A DNA stretch of 64,000 nt. Origin: Plotosus lineatus. Taxonomy: Eukaryota > Chordata > Actinopteri > Siluriformes > Plotosidae. Position 1 is the first letter of the stretch, and each line of letters starts with the position of its first letter. Below the pieces are notes generated by a model. It ran no database searches and was not told the DNA's origin. It saw only the letters and a list, made by a program, of their open reading frames with translations. The position numbers and the translations under genes were made by a program. Shown in pieces: positions 59,272-64,000 of this stretch. The stretch is from positions 12,313,726 to 12,377,725 of the forward strand of contig CM045737.1 of NCBI GenBank assembly GCA_024760905.1, given 5' to 3'.

Positions 59272-59371
59272 ATATATATATATATTGAATACAACTAAGT
59301 TGAAAAAGAAGACTAACAATTTTGGAGTATAATAAGACACTGAATTTATTTTAAACGACATTGTCATAACA

Positions 59372-59450
59372 AATGTGCGAATCAGATGATTCGCTGTGGC
59401 GACTCCTGAGTAAAAGAGAAAAAAGCCGAAAGGAAGACAGACAGTCATAA
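59372..59450 (+). repeat. RTE-type SINE tail
   Basis: 'gattcgctgtggcgactcct' and 'aaaagccgaaaggaagacag'. Confidence 0.75.
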
Positions 59451-59464
59451 CCAAGTTCTTACTT

Positions 59465-60118
59465 CTTACTATTAATGTGAATTCTGGTGCTGCATGGTTT
59501 TGCTGATGGCTTTGTAGTCTGGTTGATACGTGCTGAGGTTCAGCTTCATGCAGCCGTTTAGGCTTCCATCGGTTACACGTGACCACAGGTTGGTCTTGAT
59601 GTTTATCAGGTGTGAGAAGAACTGCTTTTGTGCGCAAGTGGAGCCAAACATGGTCAATACGACAGGACTCACACTGCAGTGTTTATGTGACAGGAAGTGC
59701 GTCCCAAGTTTTGGCAAGCTGGTCTGTGGGTTGAAGTCTTTCCATGTCTGTCCATTTGTGTTTGCTTGCCAGCTGTGCTTGGCTTCGTGCAAATGTGCTG
59801 ATCAAAAACAAGGGAAATTTACCTCGTTACTCAAAACAACACGTGCAGTCTGTGGCTGTTGTTAATATCCAATACAATTAGAGTTTTAAGGGGATCGGAC
59901 CCACCCACACACTGGCATTTATAGATAAATTACATAGATTTAAATGTGCAAGATTTATTCATCTGTTTTTGTTTTATTTGATGGCTTTTTTTTGTATTTT
60001 TATTTAAATGACGAAATTATGTATTCGTTATTCTGTTAAGAAAGGCCACCTGATTTATCTGAGAGCCAGATACAGTCATCAAAACAGCCACATCTGGCTC
60101 TCAAGCCATAGGTTCCCA
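59465..60118 (-). pseudogene. hAT element with transposase C-terminal fragment
   Basis: The minus strand 59792-59472 encodes 'LTMFGSTCAQKQFFSHLIN' and 'KTNLWSRVTDGSLNGCMKL', the C-terminal dimerisation-type region of hAT (Charlie/Zaphod-like) transposases. At the right, the terminus (reverse of CAGGGGTTGGGAACCTATGG) matches that of 12779-13355. The N-terminal and catalytic parts are missing. Confidence 0.75.
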
Positions 60119-60121
60119 ACC

Positions 60122-60272
60122 CCTGCCATAGGGCGACAATGAGAGCGCCACTGCCAACTACTGGAGGGGAGATGCAATTACACTTAATTCTCGTACACAA
60201 TTCCAGAAAAGCATGTTCTCCTGGGTCATTGGCCCTTGGGGGGACGTGCCCCACTATTTGAGAAGCACTGGT
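60122..60272 (+). mobile_element. hAT-like right-end fragment
   Basis: Shares 'caatgagagcgccactgcca' and 'actatttgagaagcactgg' with 7307-7887. Confidence 0.7.
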
Positions 60273-60447
60273 GTAATCAGATGTACTATTGTTTGTCTAA
60301 GGATAACTAGTGTGTGTAAGAGGGTGTACAAGTGTTTGTGTCAGAGTATAGTAATGTACAGTAAAGCATGTCATGCTAGGCGTAAAACAAAATATTATTT
60401 ATGACCTGCAGTCTCTCATGCAGTCATACAAGCACACACATGCACGT

Positions 60448-60448
<1 letters not shown>

Positions 60449-60499
<51 letters not shown>

Positions 60500-60523
60500 G
60501 GACACACGCACGCATGCACGTAT

Positions 60524-60570
<47 letters not shown>
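60449..60570. repeat. (CA)n microsatellite, interrupted
   Basis: Two CA blocks separated by 'cggacacacgcacgcatgca'. Confidence 0.95.
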
Positions 60571-60571
<1 letters not shown>

Positions 60572-60616
60572 TTAAATGTGTTATTTATCCAATGAATGGT
60601 TGTAATAATGGTGCGG

Positions 60617-60903
60617 TGGTGGCCTGGTGTTAAGGTGCGGGATCATTGATCCGAAGGTTGGGGGTTTTCTAACTGTGTTATCAAAGGCCGGCCATGTCTC
60701 TCACTGTCTACGGTGTGAGGTTCATGTAAAAGAACCATTGCTGACTTTCGACAAGAGTAGCTGCATAACCGTCAGCGTGTCTCTGCCCTGCGATGGCCTG
60801 GTGAGCTGTCCAGGGTGTACACTGCCTTCGCTCCGAATCGGCTGGGATGGGTGCCGTCCTCTCCACGACCCTAATTAGGATTAAGCAATTCAGAAAATGA
60901 ATG
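60617..60903 (+). repeat. tRNA SINE (type 1) with mermaid-type tail
   Basis: Head 'gtggtggcctggtgttaagg', missing the C-rich spacer; tail 'ccctaattaggattaagcaa'. Confidence 0.85.
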
Positions 60904-61281
60904 AGTGAATAGTTGTAATCATGTTTTTTACATGTTTTGAAAAAATCCTTCAATTCTGTATTAAGTCTTGTTTTAACTGCTGAGGTGTTATGGCAGAGCA
61001 TCATTCCTAAAATACCAGCTATCTGATTTTGCATAGCTTGTAACTCTGTTTGTCTTTCTTGTGATGCTAATTTTCATTTTGGAAGTAACTTAACGCATAC
61101 AGATATCTAGGAATGTATGCAAAGACCGAGTCAGTTTTCGACAAAATTTCTGGCAGTGTTTCTACTGAGTTTTACCGAGAGAACATGAATAAAACAACAT
61201 AATATTGCATTAATTAAAAGCATAAAAGGAACATACAGAAGTTAACAAACAGCTTAAAAGGAGTTGTGCACTTAGGAAGTG

Positions 61282-61282
<1 letters not shown>
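60904..61282. other. Unique sequence, nothing recognised
   Basis: AT-rich, no exon or repeat named. Confidence 0.45.
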
Positions 61283-61315
<33 letters not shown>

Positions 61316-61318
<3 letters not shown>

Positions 61319-62104
61319 TGATACCTCAGCTCACGAACATAATTGGTTCCCAGAAAGTGTGTGTGAGGCGAAAAGTTCGTCTTCCGAACATTTATTTCCC
61401 ATAAGAAACCATTAAAATGAGAATAATCCGTTCCCAGGTCCCCATAAAACATAATTTTCTACTAAATAAGCCTTAAAACTACACAAAAATATACCTTATT
61501 TTATGTATAATAAATGTGCTATTGTATTGTAATTAAAGAAATAAACTGTACTGTATAATAAAGTGGTTTTATTTACCTTTGTGATGGTAGTTGATGGCTT
61601 GATGGAATGGAGTGGGAGGAGGAGGGAGGGAGGGACTTACTGTTTGGAAGGAGAGTTTGGAAACGCCTACTGTTTGGAAACACCCTTAGCCACACACGCA
61701 CCCTTAATAGCTTCCTTGTTCTTAAGGATGGGAGCAATGGTAGACTTAGCATACTGGTACTGGGACGCTGAGTCACACAAACGCACACCTCGTTCGTGTT
61801 TTTCAATGATCTCCGCCTGTGGTGGGGTCTTTTTCGGTCCCATAATAGCAAAAGTACACTCAATATGGTCCAAAATGTCTAGCAAACACAAACCACGTCC
61901 GCACTTAAAGAAAGGGGGTGACGAACTGGGACGCCGTGAGCGTGCATCAGCTTCTCATGGCCGCCACCGTGGCGCTGTTCGACCGCGTGGTTTGGTTCGT
62001 CCGCCGAAAACTAGTTCGTCAGCAGAGACTATATGCTCGCAAATTTAATGTTCTTGAGGCGAAAAGTTCGTGAGCTTAAGCGTTCGTCAGCGGAGGTTTT
62101 ACTG
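61316..62104 (-). mobile_element. Tigger-like non-autonomous DNA transposon, copy 2
   Basis: 789 bp, inverted ends and TA flanks as in copy 1 (1192-1981), with only about a dozen differences by eye. The same truncated helix-turn-helix frame is present on the minus strand. It is inserted next to a TA tract on the left and followed by the 640-bp TA tract on the right. Confidence 0.9.
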
Positions 62105-62751
<647 letters not shown>

Positions 62752-62814
62752 TAGTACATTACGGATGTTACAAAGAATATGAAGCAGGGTTAATTAAATT
62801 TGTCCCAGGCAGCA

Positions 62815-63110
62815 TTTTGGGGTAGAGGTTAGCAGGTCCATCTCACAGCAAGTACCAGACTTGTTTCAAGTACCTGTTTCAAGTACCAGACTTGTTCTTG
62901 CATGTTGTCGCCATGTTTATATGGGTTTCCTCCAGCTACACTGGGTTTTCCCTCATACAACCCAACCTCATTTTGGCAAATTGACTATTTCAAATTGTCT
63001 TGAGATCTTAATGTATGTAGGAATGAATGTGTGTGTGGAGGCCCTGTGACAGACAGGTGGGCTGTTCAAGGTGGACCCCACCCTTATCCAGAGTTGACCA
63101 AGTTAAAACG
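62815..63110 (+). repeat. mermaid/DANA-type SINE, diverged
   Basis: 'agcaggtccatctcacagca' and 'ggtgggctgttcaaggtgga'; a 20-bp piece 'caagtaccagacttgtttca' is duplicated inside the body. Confidence 0.65.
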
Positions 63111-63111
63111 G

Positions 63112-63465
63112 CACCCCAGTGGTAGCCCGGGGGTAAGGCACTGGATTACTGATCCCAAAGTTGGGATTCAAGCCCCACTATTACATGGCTGTTACTGCTG
63201 TCCCCCCAAGTACAGCTAACTGGATTGTCAAAGACCTGTCATGTCCCTCTAAGTGACAATCTCCAGCCATGTCTCTATAGTGAGAGACCTGTAAATGAAC
63301 TATCGCTGACTTTTGTAGAGTAGCTGCATTGCTGTCAGCATGTTTCTGCCCCGCGATGGACTGGTGAGCTGGCCATGGTGTACTGTGCCATCACTTAGAA
63401 TCGGCTGAGATCGGCACCGACCTCCCCGTGACGCTGATTAGGATTAAGCAGTTCAGAAAATAAAC
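63112..63465 (+). repeat. tRNA SINE (type 1) with mermaid-type tail, diverged
   Basis: Head 'ccccagtggtagcccggggg', body 'acagctaactggattgtcaa', tail 'gattaggattaagcagttca'. Confidence 0.75.
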
Positions 63466-63643
63466 CACGGAGAACAGTCTCCCTGCCTTTCTAAAAGGAT
63501 TAAGCAATTTGGAAAATTAATGAATGGGTTGCTAGCATTACAGCAAAGGCAATCAAGTATACAGCATACAACACTGTACAGCATGGGCTAGAAAGAAATC
63601 AGCTTCACTTTCTACAGTGGGAGCTGAAAGTGTGTGAGTGCAG

Positions 63644-63645
63644 CA

Positions 63646-63692
<47 letters not shown>
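63644..63692. repeat. (ATT)n microsatellite
   Basis: About 48 bp of ATT. Confidence 0.95.
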
Positions 63693-63699
63693 TTGCATA

Positions 63700-63998
63700 G
63701 GCGGCATAGTAGCGTAGTGGTTAGCACGTCCACTTCACTGCAAGAAGGTCCAAGTTCCCAGCCTGGGCATTTCTGTGTGGAGTTTGCATGTTCTCCCTGT
63801 GCTTGTGTGGGTTTCCTCCGGGTTCTCCAACAGTTCAAAATCATGCACAATAGGCTAATTGGCTGTTCCAAATCAACCCTAGGTGTGAGTGGTTGCGTAG
63901 TGTTGTCCCTGGCAACCTATCCAGGATGTTCCCTGCACTCGCTCAGAGTCAGCTCAGACGGGCGCCAACCTCCCTGCGACCCTTATTATAAGTGACCT
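63700..63998 (+). repeat. mermaid/DANA-type SINE at the window end
   Basis: Head 'ggcggcatagtagcgtagtg', body 'gtgtggagtttgcatgttct', tail 'aggatgttccctgcactcgc'. Confidence 0.85.
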
Positions 63999-64000
63999 AG

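Overview
The window is vertebrate nuclear DNA, almost certainly from a teleost fish and plausibly an ostariophysan. The evidence is intron-exon genes with GT-AG splice sites, mermaid/DANA-type tRNA SINEs, L2-, RTE- and I-clade LINE fragments, many Tigger/pogo, hAT, Tc1 and piggyBac-like DNA transposons, and very abundant CA, TA and GATA-type microsatellites. There are no operons and no prokaryotic signals. Family calls come from motif and TIR recognition by eye, with no database search.

Two genes are supported. (1) About 8.6-20.8 kb, + strand: the C-terminal end of an unidentified gene, inferred from three phase-compatible exons (8601-8725, 10543-10617, 20784-20828); the last ends in a stop codon. 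(2) About 26.3 kb to beyond 49.2 kb, + strand: most of a FYB/ADAP-family adaptor gene (FYN-binding protein-like). Fourteen coding exons keep one reading frame (2,930 nt, about 976 codons) across all visible junctions: a 9-nt start exon, a 1.55-kb proline/serine-rich exon, a Lys/Glu-rich exon, a helically extended SH3 (hSH3) domain split over two exons, and acidic linker exons. The last visible exon ends in mid-codon at 49175; no later exon is recognised, so the 3' end probably lies beyond the window.

The rest is mostly repeats, often nested. 0-8 kb: Tigger-like elements, an RTE LINE 3' end, an internally inverted I-clade LINE, and hAT elements with 8-bp target duplications. 11-18.6 kb: SINEs, a hAT inside a SINE, a pogo-like element, and a Tigger-like element with a 513-bp internal duplication. 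Introns of the FYB-like gene hold SINEs with flanking duplications, a palindromic hAT MITE with a perfect 8-bp duplication, a three-layer nest (Tigger-like > Tigger-like > SINE, 38.7-40.3 kb), an 870-bp CA-rich tract, and a piggyBac-like element (46832-48109) that contains an inverted-repeat, Penelope-like unit. Each arm of that unit carries a hammerhead-ribozyme-like motif. 49.4-51.6 kb is a 44-bp minisatellite with a 176-bp higher-order period. 52.8-64 kb is a transposon graveyard: Tigger, a 5'-truncated L2 LINE, a broken Tc1 transposase, a hAT fragment, a second Tigger copy nearly identical to the one at 1.2 kb, and a 640-bp TA tract.

The most notable observations are the paired hammerhead-like motifs, the evidence in this one window that the same SINE body carries two different LINE-type 3' tails, the inverted I-clade LINE, and the 4 x 44-bp higher-order repeat.
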